In this document: piece by piece, positions 26,268 to 43,700 of the stretch
How positions within the stretch are numbered: the first letter of the stretch is position 1
How the letters are laid out: every line of letters begins with the position of its first letter
Source: Paralichthys olivaceus
Lineage: Eukaryota > Chordata > Actinopteri > Pleuronectiformes > Paralichthyidae
Direction of reading: 5' to 3'
Length of the DNA stretch: 64,000 bases
Assembly (NCBI RefSeq): GCF_024713975.1
Contig: NC_091113.1
Span: forward strand, 8,320,501 to 8,384,500
Made by a program: the position numbers and the translations under genes
The notes under the pieces: generated by a model
Seen by the model: only the letters and a program-made list of their open reading frames with translations
What the model was told of the DNA's origin: nothing
Database searches by the model: none

Positions 26268-28138
26268 TTAAAGTGGTGGTGGCTGAAGAGCTTTGGCCAT
26301 CGCTGCAGCCAGGTGCTCCGCTGTTGGCTTCTCTGCAGTGCAGCTGACACACAGGCCTTCTGCCATCATTGCATCTTGTGTGGTCGGTCCTATGGCTGCA
26401 AACTGGAAACACACATATAGAAGTGGACAATCTGTTAATGGCTGTAGATTCCTTCAATTTTTATGTGTGTGACTGGATGAGGATGCTGTACCTTTATTTC
26501 AGTGAGGTGTTCACCCGACAACCTCCGCACCACTTCTAGGCAAAACTTCACTCCTGATGGGCTGAAGAAAGCTACGCTGGCTGGTGTTCCCTGTCAATGC
26601 ACAGACAAAATGAGCTTTTTGACCATAGAATGCATTCTCGAACATGTTTTCAGTGTTTTTACCAGCTCTGTAAAGTAGTTCTTCAGGTTTTTCTCCAGGT
26701 CCGGATGTTCAGCTGTTTGATAGACAGTCAGCGTCTCTAGGGGCACTCCTGGAAACAAAGACATCGATCCCCACAGTGAAAAAGGTAGCACAAATTACTA
26801 TTTTATAATTAGTATAACCCCAGTGGGACTTTACCACCTTGAGTTTTAATGGTGAGGCCCAACAGAGGGGGGAATGCTTACCACTTTCCCTCAGAGCCGT
26901 AGGCAAGACTTCTCTTTTGATTGAGCCACAGGGGAAAAAAAGTGGTGGAATATTTGTGTCCTCTCCTACGATGAGAATTAATTAAAAGGTCGTATTAGTT
27001 ATCAGAACAATCACAATTTTTTCAAATTAAGCAAAACCTGATGAGGTATAAAAAATATCATACGTTCAATGATAAAGCGTGAAAGGACGTCTGCCGTCCC
27101 TGTGTCCTCACCCAAAGGATTCAGACCTAGATTCTGAACTGTGGATTAAACACAAAAAGGATTAATAATGCATGCAATGATAAAATCATGCACATATTAC
27201 AATAATAATAAAAACTGCTGACGTTGACCATGAACAAAGAAGGTCAAAAACACAGGATCGTGCTGCACCTGCGTCACAGCAAACTGTCACTTGTGTACAA
27301 CCTCTTTCCAAATGACTGAGGGCAGTAACATCACTTCACACGTCCCTGTGAGCACCAGGTGCCTGACACACTCTGCTGCAACTAGCATTAACACAGCAGA
27401 GGTTTATAACAAACACAACGCACAAAGTCTGAATTTTAGAAGAAAAGTGTTTTCCGACGTGACAATGACTCACCTAAAGCAGCAGTTGCCTTCCCGACCA
27501 CATAGATGGACTTGGTGTTCCATTTGTCTTTCACAGAGCTGATCCACTCTGAATTAAGAATTATGTGTGGGAAAGAGAAATGAACATTTAACTAAATTTG
27601 AATTCAATTGTTTCATCAGTTTAGAAATCCAGACGTATGTTTTATCAGAACATGTGCTTTCGGATGATTACGATCATCATGAGGGGTTAATGTAGTTTTC
27701 TGTTAAGTCTCACCCTCCCTTCTTTCTTCAGCCTCTAAGCACATCTTCACGGCCTCTACCGCTCTTGGACTGGTGAATATAAGTCCTCCGTGTTTTTCTG
27801 GTTGGAAAAGCTACAAAAAAATAAAAGAGTGAGTATGTGAAATACAAGAACACAAATATATTGAATTTATACTGATGTTACAGTTTAATTTACCTTATCC
27901 GACAACGTGTTTAATGAGACAAACTTAAAAGACAGCACAGGGATCAGGGTGGCTTTGTGACCATGTGACGCCAGCTCCTGGAGAAACAAAAATAAAGAAT
28001 ATGCAGTCAAATGCAAAAAATATTAAGATCTGACAAATGTTCCACATCATTCGATGCAAGAGAAACTGCCTCTACCTTGATGTAAGGGTCAGGTCCAGTA
28101 TCTCCATCTCTTGGTTCTTTCAGGAGCAGCACATGCAT
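26268..28138 (-). CDS. uros: Uroporphyrinogen-III synthase (9 coding exons)
   Basis: Cytosolic enzyme of heme synthesis; it closes hydroxymethylbilane with inversion of ring D to give uroporphyrinogen III. Coding exons on the minus strand: 28138-28076, 27977-27894, 27810-27714, 27548-27474, 27138-27064, 26965-26882, 26748-26663, 26590-26492, 26402-26268. They join without phase breaks to 265 residues, the same length as the human enzyme. The protein begins MHVLLLKEP. It carries the family blocks [13 protein letters not shown] (57-69), FFPCGS and AIGPTT (224-229). Cys73, Pro53, Thr62 and Thr228, positions mutated in human congenital erythropoietic porphyria, are all present at the same numbers. 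The chosen ATG has A at -3 and matches the family N-terminus. The first exon is non-coding and lies near 28556-28640. The gene is divergent from bccip. Confidence 0.97.
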
Positions 28139-28555
28139 CTTGATAATAACCTTAAAAACGGTGTATTGACAAAATAAATGAGTAGAAAGCAGGGAGCCGT
28201 GTGAAGACAGCTGTGGAACCTGCACAGACACTGAGGACAGAGGGTGTGAGTGACACAACGAGCTCAGCTACACCCTCAAACTGTCATGTGCAACCTACTG
28301 ATAACAAATATGTCGCCTCACGGTTATGGGACAGTGATCAGGAGGTGATTAAAAATTTGAAACCCTTGTCTGCAGCTAAAACATGTCCTCCTGCCCTGTT
28401 GTTGTTTACATTAGCAGGACACGCTAACACGTTAGCCCGATCAGCTGTTCCCTGAATGGAAGCTACCATCGATACACATATTTAATCTTTCTCGTGTGAT
28501 ACGATGATTTCTATCTGTGGTTATAAACACAACATAAAACACACAATGCAGATAC

Positions 28556-28640
28556 CTTGACTTGTTCTTACAGCTGAGCGAGTGACGACTCCAGCCACGG
28601 TGAAGAAAGGGAAGAATAAGCAGTGAATATTCCACTAACT
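28556..28640 (-). other. uros: Non-coding first exon of uros (inferred)
   Basis: On the minus strand a donor AAG|GTATCT ends at 28556, and a possible acceptor lies at 28151-28152 just before the uros start codon. This gives a 5' UTR exon whose upstream limit I place near 28640 only by eye. A spliced 5' UTR is common for UROS, but the transcription start cannot be fixed from sequence. Confidence 0.45.
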
Positions 28641-28986
28641 TCTCCAAATACGCTTTTTATTTCATAAAAACAAAAACTATTAACATTAAAACATAAGTCA
28701 CGCTATTAGGCGGTGTTAATATCTATTTATAACAGAATTAAAGTAGTATAAGTAGAGTTTAAAGAGCTTCCACCCCTTTTTTTAAATGGTTCATTCCGTT
28801 TTACCAAACGCAAACCGGAAGCCATTGTGGCTCTAATGGTTGCTAAGCTAGATTGCTGGTCCTGTACATTCGGAGCCGTAATGGCGGCTTCACTGTGTCG
28901 CTTTCTCCGTGAGGCTCAACTTTAACACCGTGTGCTCCGCCCACTCTCGGGTGACACGCGTGGTGTGTGGATCTCTTCGCAGCAGC
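28641..28986. promoter_or_regulatory. Shared bidirectional promoter of uros and bccip
   Basis: Uros reads left from about 28640, and the bccip start codon is at 28987. Within this short interval lie an ETS-type site CCGGAAG (28815-28821) and a YY1-type ATGGCGGC (28881-28888), with no obvious TATA box. These are typical of housekeeping bidirectional promoters. UROS and BCCIP are also head to head in human. Transcription start sites are inferred. Confidence 0.7.
28881..28925 (+). other. Possible upstream ORF in the bccip leader
   Basis: An ATG with G at -3 and G at +4 opens a 14-codon frame ending in TAA, 61 bases before the bccip start codon and in a different frame from it. The same ATG sits inside the YY1-like motif, which often lies at or just after a transcription start. 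It matters only if transcription begins upstream of 28881. Confidence 0.35.
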
Positions 28987-31119
28987 ATGGCGTCTTCAGC
29001 TAAGAGGAGAGCGGTGGGTTTGGGCAAAAATCCCGAGGAGGGCGACAGCAGCTCCGACGAGAGTCTGGAGGAGGAGGAGGACTCCGGGCAGGAGGACAGC
29101 GAAGCGTCGGAGGAAGAGATCAACGAGGTGAATTAACCCGGAACACGCGTTCACTGGCCTCTGCTGGCTAACGACTTAGCCAGCTAACCCAGCTGCTACT
29201 CACACTGTGAAGTATATAAGATACATATTTACGATGTAACGTTATTATATGAAGGTACATATACTTATAAGTATTCACAGTACACGTCAAGAAACCTGCT
29301 TCAGAGAAACTAGACCCTGAAAGTAAACGAAGTAGCTTCTCTGTTATTGTAGCATCAGAAGGAGCTGTGATTGATGACTTGTTTTACTTTGGTCTTTGTT
29401 TGTAACCGCTCTGTTTCCTTCCTGTTCTTCAGGAAGTCACTGTGGACTTCGAGGCTCACACGATCTCAGTCAATGACTTCAATGGCGTCAAGAAGCTGCT
29501 GCAACAGGTGCGTCTGGGACAGTGTGTTCGCCCACTGAGCACTTTATTAGGAACACCACCATAACATTACATAGGTTCTCTCTTTGCTCCCAGAGGAGCA
29601 GTGACATTCATTCATTTTTATTTATTTCCTACATGTAAATTAAAAGTATGTGCACTTTTATGTATTGCACTGCTACCACATGATTGACTGACTTGCACGA
29701 AAAGGAAAGTGCGTGGTTGTATGGTAGCTTGTTGTATGTTTGATTCGAAGTGTGACATCCCTTCTCTTATGTTTGGACACAGCTCTTCCTGAAGGCTCAT
29801 GTAAACACATCAGAGATGACAGATATCATCATTCAGCAGAATCATGTTGGGAGTGTCATCAAGGTGAGTTGCTCATCCGTCTGTTCTCATTTTAAAATAC
29901 AAAGGTTGCAGCTCCAACATGTTTTCACCTGCTCTTTCTCTTAATTCCAGCAAGCTGAGGTACCAGAGGACAGCGATGACGACGACCCAGACGAAGTGTT
30001 TGGGTTCATCACAATGCTCAACCTAACAGAGAGGAAGGTAAACACCATCGGCGCAGGTTTCACAAACGGGCTTTGAAAACAGCGGCCATTTAAATTTAAT
30101 TTCAGCTGTATGTGTCTCTTATTCTGCTGGCAGGGAGTGCAGTGTGTGGAGGAGGTGAAGGAGCTGATCGTGGAGCAGTGTGAGAAGAACGCCACCCACA
30201 GCGTCACAGAGCAGCTAGAGCAGATCCTCAGCGACACCAGCAAGCCAGTGGGGCTCCTGCTGAGCGAGCGCTTCATCAACGTCCCTCCACAGATCGCCCT
30301 TCCTCTGCACAAACAGCTACAGTGAGTTCTTGATATGTACTTGTCTGTCCTCCAGAGTATTTTCTGACGGGAAGAAATGTACTCATTGTATTCCCTTTAA
30401 AACAACTATCACAGCTACCATTCAAATGGAAATAAATATGCCATAATATGCATCATGACACCCGTTTCCACCGAATTGAAATTGCATCCTGGATGTGACA
30501 CTGAATAAAACCTAAGTAAAGTTTGAAGATGGGAAAATGTTACCTGTCTTTTGAAAATGTTGTGTGCATGAAAGTAAACCAAATGTAATTCTGTCCCCCA
30601 GGGAAGAAATAGCTGAAGCTCAGAGGACAAACAAGCCCAGTGGGAAGTGTCACTATTGTCTGATGATCAGCAAGACCTGCAAAGAGGCAACCAAGACCAT
30701 CCCAGCCAGAGGAGGCGCTCCCAAAGAGGAATACATGTTTGTCAATGCAGAGGAGGAATTCTTCTCTGAGGTAAACACAAGCAGTCTAAGCATGAAGGAT
30801 ACTATGTAAGGTTAGCTCAGACTTTAATTGGATAATAACTTAGCTCTCTAGATGCAGTTCCTTTGTTGTTTTAATTTTTAATGTGATGAAAAACTTTTGT
30901 GTCTTATTGCTCTTGTAGTTCTGAATGTTGTCTGTTTCCTCCTCACAGCAAGCCATCATGAAGTTCCACTACTCGGTCCAGGAGGAGACAGACTCCTGTT
31001 TGAGCGGCAGATGGTCGTTTGATGACGTCCCCATGAAGCCCTTCAGGACAGTGATGCTGATACCTGCAGACAGATTCCCTGCCATCATGGACAAACTCAA
31101 AGAATACTTAACCGTGTGA
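28987..31119 (+). CDS. bccip: BRCA2 and CDKN1A interacting protein (7 exons)
   Basis: Nuclear protein known to bind BRCA2 and p21, with roles in recombination repair, cell-cycle control and ribosome biogenesis. Exons: 28987-29127, 29433-29507, 29783-29863, 29951-30037, 30134-30321, 30602-30770, 30949-31119. They join in phase to 303 residues. A basic start (MASSAKRRAV) and an acidic Ser/Glu/Asp-rich segment (about 17-47) precede the conserved fold. Recognisable blocks are VKKLLQQLFLKA, DEVFGFITMLNLTERKG, KPVGLLLSERFINVPPQIALP and the C-terminal SFDDVP...MLIPADRF...MDKLKEYL. The last exon corresponds to the conserved (human beta-type) C-terminus. The start ATG has A at -3 and G at +4. The gene is divergent from uros and convergent with dhx32. 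Confidence 0.96.
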
Positions 31120-31126
31120 ACCTCAC

Positions 31127-31132
31127 AATAAA
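31127..31132 (+). terminator. Polyadenylation signal of bccip
   Basis: AATAAA only 7 bases after the bccip stop codon. If used, it makes a minimal 3' UTR. A more distal signal cannot be excluded. Confidence 0.45.
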
Positions 31133-32345
31133 CCAAAGCCACCTATGTACACACTGAGGACTTTCAGGGTCATGGAAATGGTTCACTTCTCTCTTAAGAG
31201 ACTTCTGGTAACATCAGCTACAGTAGTGTCACTATTGTAAACCTGACGAGCTGTTTTTTCTCCAGAAATTGTAGAGTTTTTTTTTTTTTTTTACAAATTC
31301 CAGGTTCATTTAAGAAACGTCGCTGACGGATATCACCTCTGCTTATAGTGCAGAAATATACAAATGTTACATTGTGAATATAAGTAGAACAGCACAGTCA
31401 TGATGTACTGATTATCAACCATGTGTTTATGAAATTAGTAATTTTAGACTCTAGTCTCAGTGAATGGAGGAGGAAACGGGTCATTTGCTAATTTGATAAC
31501 AGTTCCAGATTTTTCTTTGATGAAACCTGGTAGAAAGCTGATTTGAACCTATTTGATCTGGTTTAATTTGCTAATATTAAATCATATATACAAGCATTTT
31601 TTGTTTTTGTCGACCAATTTCAAGCATGTCTCTCTTGACTGATTAATAATATGAATATTATAGTTCTGCATACCTTGACAATGATTAGCCCTCTAAAGCT
31701 GAGAGCATGTCAACTCAAAATCTACACAGCTTCTGAGATACCAGTGTTTCCAGACCAACAGCGGTGAGGTGAGAGTAGAGCAGGCGAGAGGGAGCGGAGA
31801 GACCATAATAAATCTAGAATGGCACCCAGATACCACATACTTCCACCAAGGCCCAACAGTTCCCTTATTAAACCACATTTAAATTCGCTAATGCAGATTT
31901 TTATTTAGATCTGCACCAAATTGCGCACACATAAATATCAGTTCCATCAAGATCCATGAATTCTTCTCTGAGAAATCAGTTAAAATGTTGGAGAAGCTCC
32001 TGGATTTCCTCCCTGATCTATCAGCATCAAAATGTTTACGGGTTGGTCCTTGAATTGTTGCAAGGTTTCAGGGAACAAGGAAACTTCCTCAGATACAGAA
32101 CTCGAGAATACAGGACTACACATTGTTTCAGATCACAACGGATAAACAGTGTTTGTAGTTTGTTTACTACTTTTTACGTCAACTGACACCAGAGAAAACA
32201 CCACCTTCGGAATAAGTCGGCATATTGTACATGAGACCATCAAAACAACTTTTAAGCAACAGTTATGATTACAATACTTGTTTTAAATTGGCTATAAATA
32301 TTTGAAGCATTTCTGCATTTGACATTAAGATAAGAAGTTTTCAGA
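31133..32345. other. Intergenic interval between convergent bccip and dhx32
   Basis: It holds the 3' ends of two converging genes, an 18-base T tract near 31275-31292, and one copy of a dispersed repeat (31835-31985) that recurs near 62865-63035. No further coding exon is seen. Confidence 0.6.
31835..31985 (+). repeat. Dispersed repeat family A, copy 1
   Basis: It shares an ordered series of blocks with 62865-63035: CCAAGkCCCAACAGT, an ATATTTAAATT-like block, CACCAAATT, CATAAATATCAG, and TCAAGATCCATrAATTmTTCTCT. The two copies differ by substitutions and small indels, as expected of an old interspersed repeat. I do not know the family name. Confidence 0.6.
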
Positions 32346-37707
<5,362 letters not shown>

Positions 37708-40700
37708 TCAGATTCAATCAGATATGTGCTATTTAAAAATCAATTAGCCAGGATGTCTCCTATCTGCCAAAACTACACGATTAAACCTGTCAAACTTCGG
37801 ATTTGTCCTCCTCGAGCCTGGCTGGCAGACACGCAGTGCGCACCGGTGCGTAATTTCTCCTCCAGGCAGCGTGGCTCCACACGTGCTCCAGTTTGCTTAT
37901 CGGACTTCACGGTCAATTCTGAGCGATGTGGATGAACTCGTCATAATCGCCTGAATATTATCCAAACGATCACGTGTTGAGCAGTGATGACGCTCAGATC
38001 TGATCCTAAATTTCTCTTGCATATTATGTTGAAAGGGAAAAAAAACAGTGCAGTATATTTTTTTAGCTGCAGAGATTATAAAGCAATACCCTGTTTAATT
38101 TCCACCACTTGAAGCAGATTTATATTTATATATATATAGTTCTAGGACATAAAGTGATAATGAGACAGTATCTTAAGGGATGAGAAACCTTAAGTGGTAA
38201 GAGTTAAGAGTAAGTTAAGAGATAAATAATACCATGATAAAATTGTCATAATAAAAAAAACCCCACACAAAATAAAGGAAATAAAGCTGTGGACTTTTTT
38301 TTCACCAAGTAGTGTAAATGACCTTATTTTTTGATTCTTGACTTTTCTTTAAATATAGTTGAAAAGCATCTACTGGATTAAGTTGAACTCAATGCATTTA
38401 CCCAATCAACAAATTCACTTTCAGCAGGCTGCAGTCTCACCACCAGGGGCGCCGTTTGGTCCTCTTTATCTTCACCTACTCTTCATGTGTCAGCTCTGTT
38501 AAATTCTAGTCTGTAAAACTACAGCCTGTGTGTCTGTGAGTTACCATGAAACAATACATGTGGCCTGAATGATTTTAATTGCACACAAGTGTAGTTCAAA
38601 TATTCAGCACTAAACACAATATTTTATCCTGTGGATCCCGATTCTCTCCTTTTGTTTTTTTGGTAAAATGCACTCTGTGGAATTATACAACCTGTAAGTA
38701 ATTATATATTTTTTAACAAAAAATCCCAAACCTGCACGAATTGAAGCACTCTCTTTAAAAACTCTTACAAAGACCTTAGCAAACTGCTCTTACACAGAAG
38801 CTCTGACTATTGAAGTAAGACAAGTGTTAAATGGTAAAACCAATTACACTTGCACTGTGTGAATCAGTATTCAATCTCCTGGTTGTGTTTCAGCTCGAGT
38901 ATAAAAGAAAAGCCGGGGGCTCTTGACAAAAGGTTATGTTGTGTAGATACGTGGCAATTGTGCCTTTAAAACTGTTAAAGTGCTCTTTGTATTCTCACAA
39001 AGCAGAGCTGCTGCGTGTGGACGGAGAAATTGATTGTTTCTTTCATATCTCTTCATTTCACAAAAATCAAAACCACAAACTTTCTCCTGTGTTTGAAAAA
39101 ACAGTTTTTACTAATGCTGCTCGAGTGTTCAAAATACCATGATCAGAGGCCGACACTTGTTTTCTTTACATATGATGTATCAAACAGTCGTCATAAAAAA
39201 AGCTATGAAAAACGTGTTCCACTGTAAAACACTGTACAAGGAACGCAGATCACTCGCAGACGTGACGTACAGTCAGGTGACAGGACAAGAGGACGGCCTC
39301 ATCAGTACGTGGACACATATGGCACTGACAAAGCAAAGGAAACAAAGCCATGGATGTAAAACTAGTGCGTCATTGAAAAAATCGAAGTATCAAAAGTAAG
39401 AAAAGTTCAGTCTGACGTCAGTTTTCAGTTTATATGTTTGAGAGAAGCTGTGCTGAAAGGAAATGCTGCTGAATGTAAATGTTAACACGCTGCTAAAACA
39501 AGAAATCTGTAAAAAATGATACAACCATGTTCGGTTTCCACGTCTGATTTGTGCAGGATATTGTATCTAGGATGTAAATTTTAAAAAAAAATAAGTGAAA
39601 GGAAAAAGGTTTGAAAAACTGCAGAGAATGATTCGGTTGGGTGGTGGAGTTACCGAACTTCATATCAGTTGCAGAGATGGAGCAGTTTGTCCTGGTTGAG
39701 TGAATCCATCCTCACCCCATCACACAAAAAAAAGATTTTAAATCCACACATGGACGCTGTGGCCGGACACCGTTGTTTTTACATGTGATGCCTTCATGGC
39801 CGCAGCTTTAAGACAGTCCTCAGCGGCTCCACCGTTGATCCTCGATGCATGGAGGGAAATAGTCCAACACACCTGACCTTCAGTGGAAGCAATGCTTTAA
39901 AGAAAGCTTCCTCTCTCTCTGGGATGTGAACGCTCGCTTGAGCTCGGCTCATTTTTAGATCCACGTTCAGCTCATCCCTCAGCACCCCCACATCCCCCGA
40001 GTGAGCTTCAAGGGGTACATGCAAAGGGAAATGGCAAAACCAGTGACATTTCACAATCCCAACTCGTCACCTGGAAGAAGAGGTGACGAGCCGCACTTTT
40101 CCAATTCCCACACAGTGTTTCAGCTGTTTAATCAGGTTGCAGAGCTGCAGCGGTGACACCACGGCAGAGTGTTCCTCCTCAGAGGCCGCGGTGAGCCTTT
40201 CTCAGTCCGGCTCAAGGATCGGCACAGAGCGTTTAAGCTCTGGGAAAAACCCCCCACTGAGCTGTGAATGAATTAGAAGTGTCTCTGAAGTTTTCTCTCA
40301 ACTCAACTCACACTCTTCCTGCTGTGTGCAGAATAAAACTCATCTAACAGGTTCCCTTCATTAAAACACTTTTCACAAAAAAACGTTAATGCACAATTTC
40401 ACATTGGCTTTAAAAGAAACAAAATCCCTCGCCTTCATAAAGATGAGTTGATATGGAAACAAAATAGTGAAATTGATGCAAACAACAAATCAAAATGTAA
40501 GTCGTAGTAAAAGTGTCTGGCACAGTGCACTGCGTGGCAATAAATACAGAATATAAATACTTTACATGTACCTGAGCTCAGACTCGTAGCACCGTTCAGA
40601 GACAGAGCACCAAAGGGACACGGCAGATCTCCTGATTCAAAACTCAGGGAAGCCACCATCTTCTTTTCTTTTTTTTTTAAAGGTTTTCAGAGCTTCCTCA

Positions 40701-40757
40701 TAGTGCAATTTCTTTTTAGTGTCTTCATCACAACAATGTCCCTTTTCGGTCAAAGTC
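37708..40757. other. Interval between dhx32 and adam12; no FANK1 seen
   Basis: This 3-kb stretch holds the dhx32 promoter and 5' UTR on the left and the adam12 3' UTR on the right. I see no exon of FANK1, which lies between these two genes in human. A CTCF-type motif lies at 38440-38452. The rest is AT-rich without clear repeats. Confidence 0.6.
38440..38452 (+). promoter_or_regulatory. Candidate CTCF motif
   Basis: CCACCAGGGGCGC fits the CTCF core consensus at every strong position. It lies in the gap between the dhx32 5' end and the adam12 3' end, a sensible place for a boundary. Occupancy is inferred. Confidence 0.45.
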
Positions 40758-43700
40758 TCAGCTGCTGTATTTGACGTTGGCAACTATGCAAGGCTTTGGT
40801 AGTGTCGGAGGCTGCTTGGGGCTGGGTCTGAAACAGGGAGAGAAGTGATTCACATGTGAGTGACACCTTCTTCCATCCTTCCTTACTTCTTTACTTCCTT
40901 CCTTTTTTACTTCCTTCTATACTTTCTCTAATTTACTTTCTTCTCTGCTACTTTGTTCTTACTTCTTTCCTTACTTACTTCTTTACTTCCTTCACTCACA
41001 TCCTTCCTTCCTCACATAAACCCAATTTACCATATTGCAGAATTTAGGACAAAAGTAAAATAAACAAAACATTCTAAGACACAAAAAAACACACACAAAA
41101 ATCAATTAAAGCACTTGAATCAACAGCGTGAGGTAAAATAAGGTGAGATTAAAAGTCTTAATGAGTTGAGCTTCAGATGGATCTGTGTTTTGTTGTTTGT
41201 TGTAGTTGTTACCTACAGCGTCAATATAAATAAATCGATCTACATCATGGTTGGGACTCACCTGTTGGGGTGTGGGACAGGGCGCACAGGTCTGGGTACG
41301 CCAGGTTTCGGTGCGGGGCCACAAACAGCAGGAGGCCCTTGGACCACAGTGTGGCCCTGCACAACTGAGTGACTCCTAACCAGACGAGAGCTCCTTGGAT
41401 CAGCAGGAAGTGGCTTCTGAGGGGGACTGGGCTTCTCCAACTCCTGAAAAATAAAAATAATACCTGAGAACAACCTTATCATTGAGGTTAACAAAGCTTT
41501 AAAACATACTTTAACCTAAGACACTCGATCAGCTCTGTCTTTTCCTGACCTAGAAAAGATGAGTCTAGCTCTTTCCTCAGTGTCTCAGCTGCAGGTGGTG
41601 CAGAACACTGCTGCTCACATTTCAACACCATGATAGGTCCCTCTCTCCAACTCTTGTCTCCCTTCATTGACTGCCAGTCAGATTTAGGATTGATTTTAAG
41701 ACTCTTTTAAAGCTCAGAACGATCAGGCTCCAGTTATATTACGGAGCTAATATCTCCCTCTGCTCCAGACTGTAATCTAAGATCTTCCAACCAACACTTT
41801 GCTAGTTGTTCCCATAAGTCAAGGCTGGTAACTAAGGGTGACCAGGCTTTAGTCATCTGGACCCCAAGGCTCTGGAATGAGAGGAGATTAGACTTAACTT
41901 GTTTTCATTATTTAAAACATGCCTGATTTTCAACTGTTTCTTGTAATTAATATTTTCTATTATGTTTTGTCTTGATTTGCTCTGCGTTGTTTTATTTCCA
42001 TGAATTTCCTTCAGCACTTTTTAACCTTGTTTAGATAAGTGCAGTAGAAATAACGTTTTATTATTATTATAATAATAATCTCCACCAGGTGGCACTCACA
42101 GTCAGACCATGAACAGATCAGGCCTGCTGCTGGTGTCCTCCTCACAGATGTGTCAGGGCAGCGCTGCCCATGCAATTTATATCAAGAGGAGCAGCTCATG
42201 TGGTTTTAATCTTCTATAGAAGACTGAGGTCATGATGAAGGCCCACTTCTGCCCCCATCTGGTCTCCATTCACTTCCTCCTCTTCTGCTTTGTCGGAGGA
42301 AACATCACAGTTCAATCTTAGATGTCTCCCCTTTATACCCATGAGGTCAAGCATCATCACGAGTTTTGAAGACCATCATGCAGCGGGGCTGGGGTCAGCT
42401 CTTTCTCAGATATACCGAAGCAATATCAAATGGCAGTGAAGTGAAAAGCAGGCGGAAGAATAGAGCGCGTCTTACACTGTGGGGTGATTATGGCACAGAA
42501 TGTTGCTGTAGTTTCAACTTACAATAAACCGAACCTGTATCTCACCCACGACTGTCTGAAAAAACCCTGCTGGCTCCTTCAGGTGAAGCAATCCAATTGG
42601 AAAATTCTTCCATGCCCCCAGCAGAGAGCTTTCACTGTGTGTGTGTGTGTGTGTGTGTGTGGTGTTGGAAAAGGCTTTGTCAATGTCTCGAAGCTGCCAA
42701 ACAGCTGCTAAAGATACTGCTGGTGAAGTCTGCTGCCAACAGGAATCACTTTCAGTTTCACACTCCGACATTAAATAGGAGCAGCTGAAAGGGAAAAATC
42801 AACTTCTTGTCAGGAGTCAAAGCTCTGCCTGCTGTACAGGTGCAAGAAAACCAAGAAGCTTTATTTAAAATGGCCACGGAAACTGTGCCGTATATTCTAT
42901 AGCACAGCACATAACATGCTTCGAAAGGGAATTTATTTATTTTCTTGTTATTTTATCTGGTCCAATCGTAGCTTTATATATATTTATCGTTGTAATCGTT
43001 GTTATGGTGGAGGTGGGGGTTGTTGTGGTTGATGTCATCGTGGTGGAGGAGGTGGTTGTTGTTGTCATCATCTTTATTATTATGGTGGTGGTTGTTGTCA
43101 TCGTTGTGGTGGTAGTGGTTGTTGTTGTCATCATCATTATGGTGGTGGTGGTTGTTGTCATCGTGGTGGAGGAGGTGGTTGTTGTTGTCATCATCATCGT
43201 GGTGGTGGTTGTTTGTCATCATTTTATTTGTTTGTGTATAATTTAATTACCAAGCTGCCTGTGAACTGCAGCTCCCAACTTGCCTTTTAGCAAAATCTGA
43301 CATATTAACATCACAATGGTTTCCATGGTAACACTTAACTTTAACTATATTAGAGTGCGTTGTTATTATTCATGATTCTTCGGGGGGGGGGGGGGGGGGG
43401 GGGCGGGTGTTATACAGTAACATGACGATGACAATATGTGAAAATTAGAACATAATTATTCAATGCTGTTTATGGAGCGCTGACATAATCCAACATATGC
43501 TGCCATAACTCTTATTAGCTCCAGAACAATGATGTGTTTTTAAAACCAGAGTCTCCTCTGCGACCTCCTCCAATAATTTGGACAAGACTAAAATGTCATT
43601 ATCTGTTTAACACACCTCTAATTAGCCTGATACTGGTATGACCTCAGTTCCCCTGCAGCTTCATTTTCAGTGCTGTTCTTAAAGGGTAGACCGCGCTCCC

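Noticed and set aside
38936-39399. Short plus-strand frames between dhx32 and adam12, considered as fank1 exons
   Set aside because: They contain no ankyrin or fibronectin III motifs and lie in what is probably adam12 3' flanking sequence.
42937-43246. Long open frames encoding runs of Thr, Val or His across the triplet repeat
   Set aside because: The frames are open on both strands because the DNA is a GTT/GTG/ATC microsatellite. There is no start context, splice signal or protein family.
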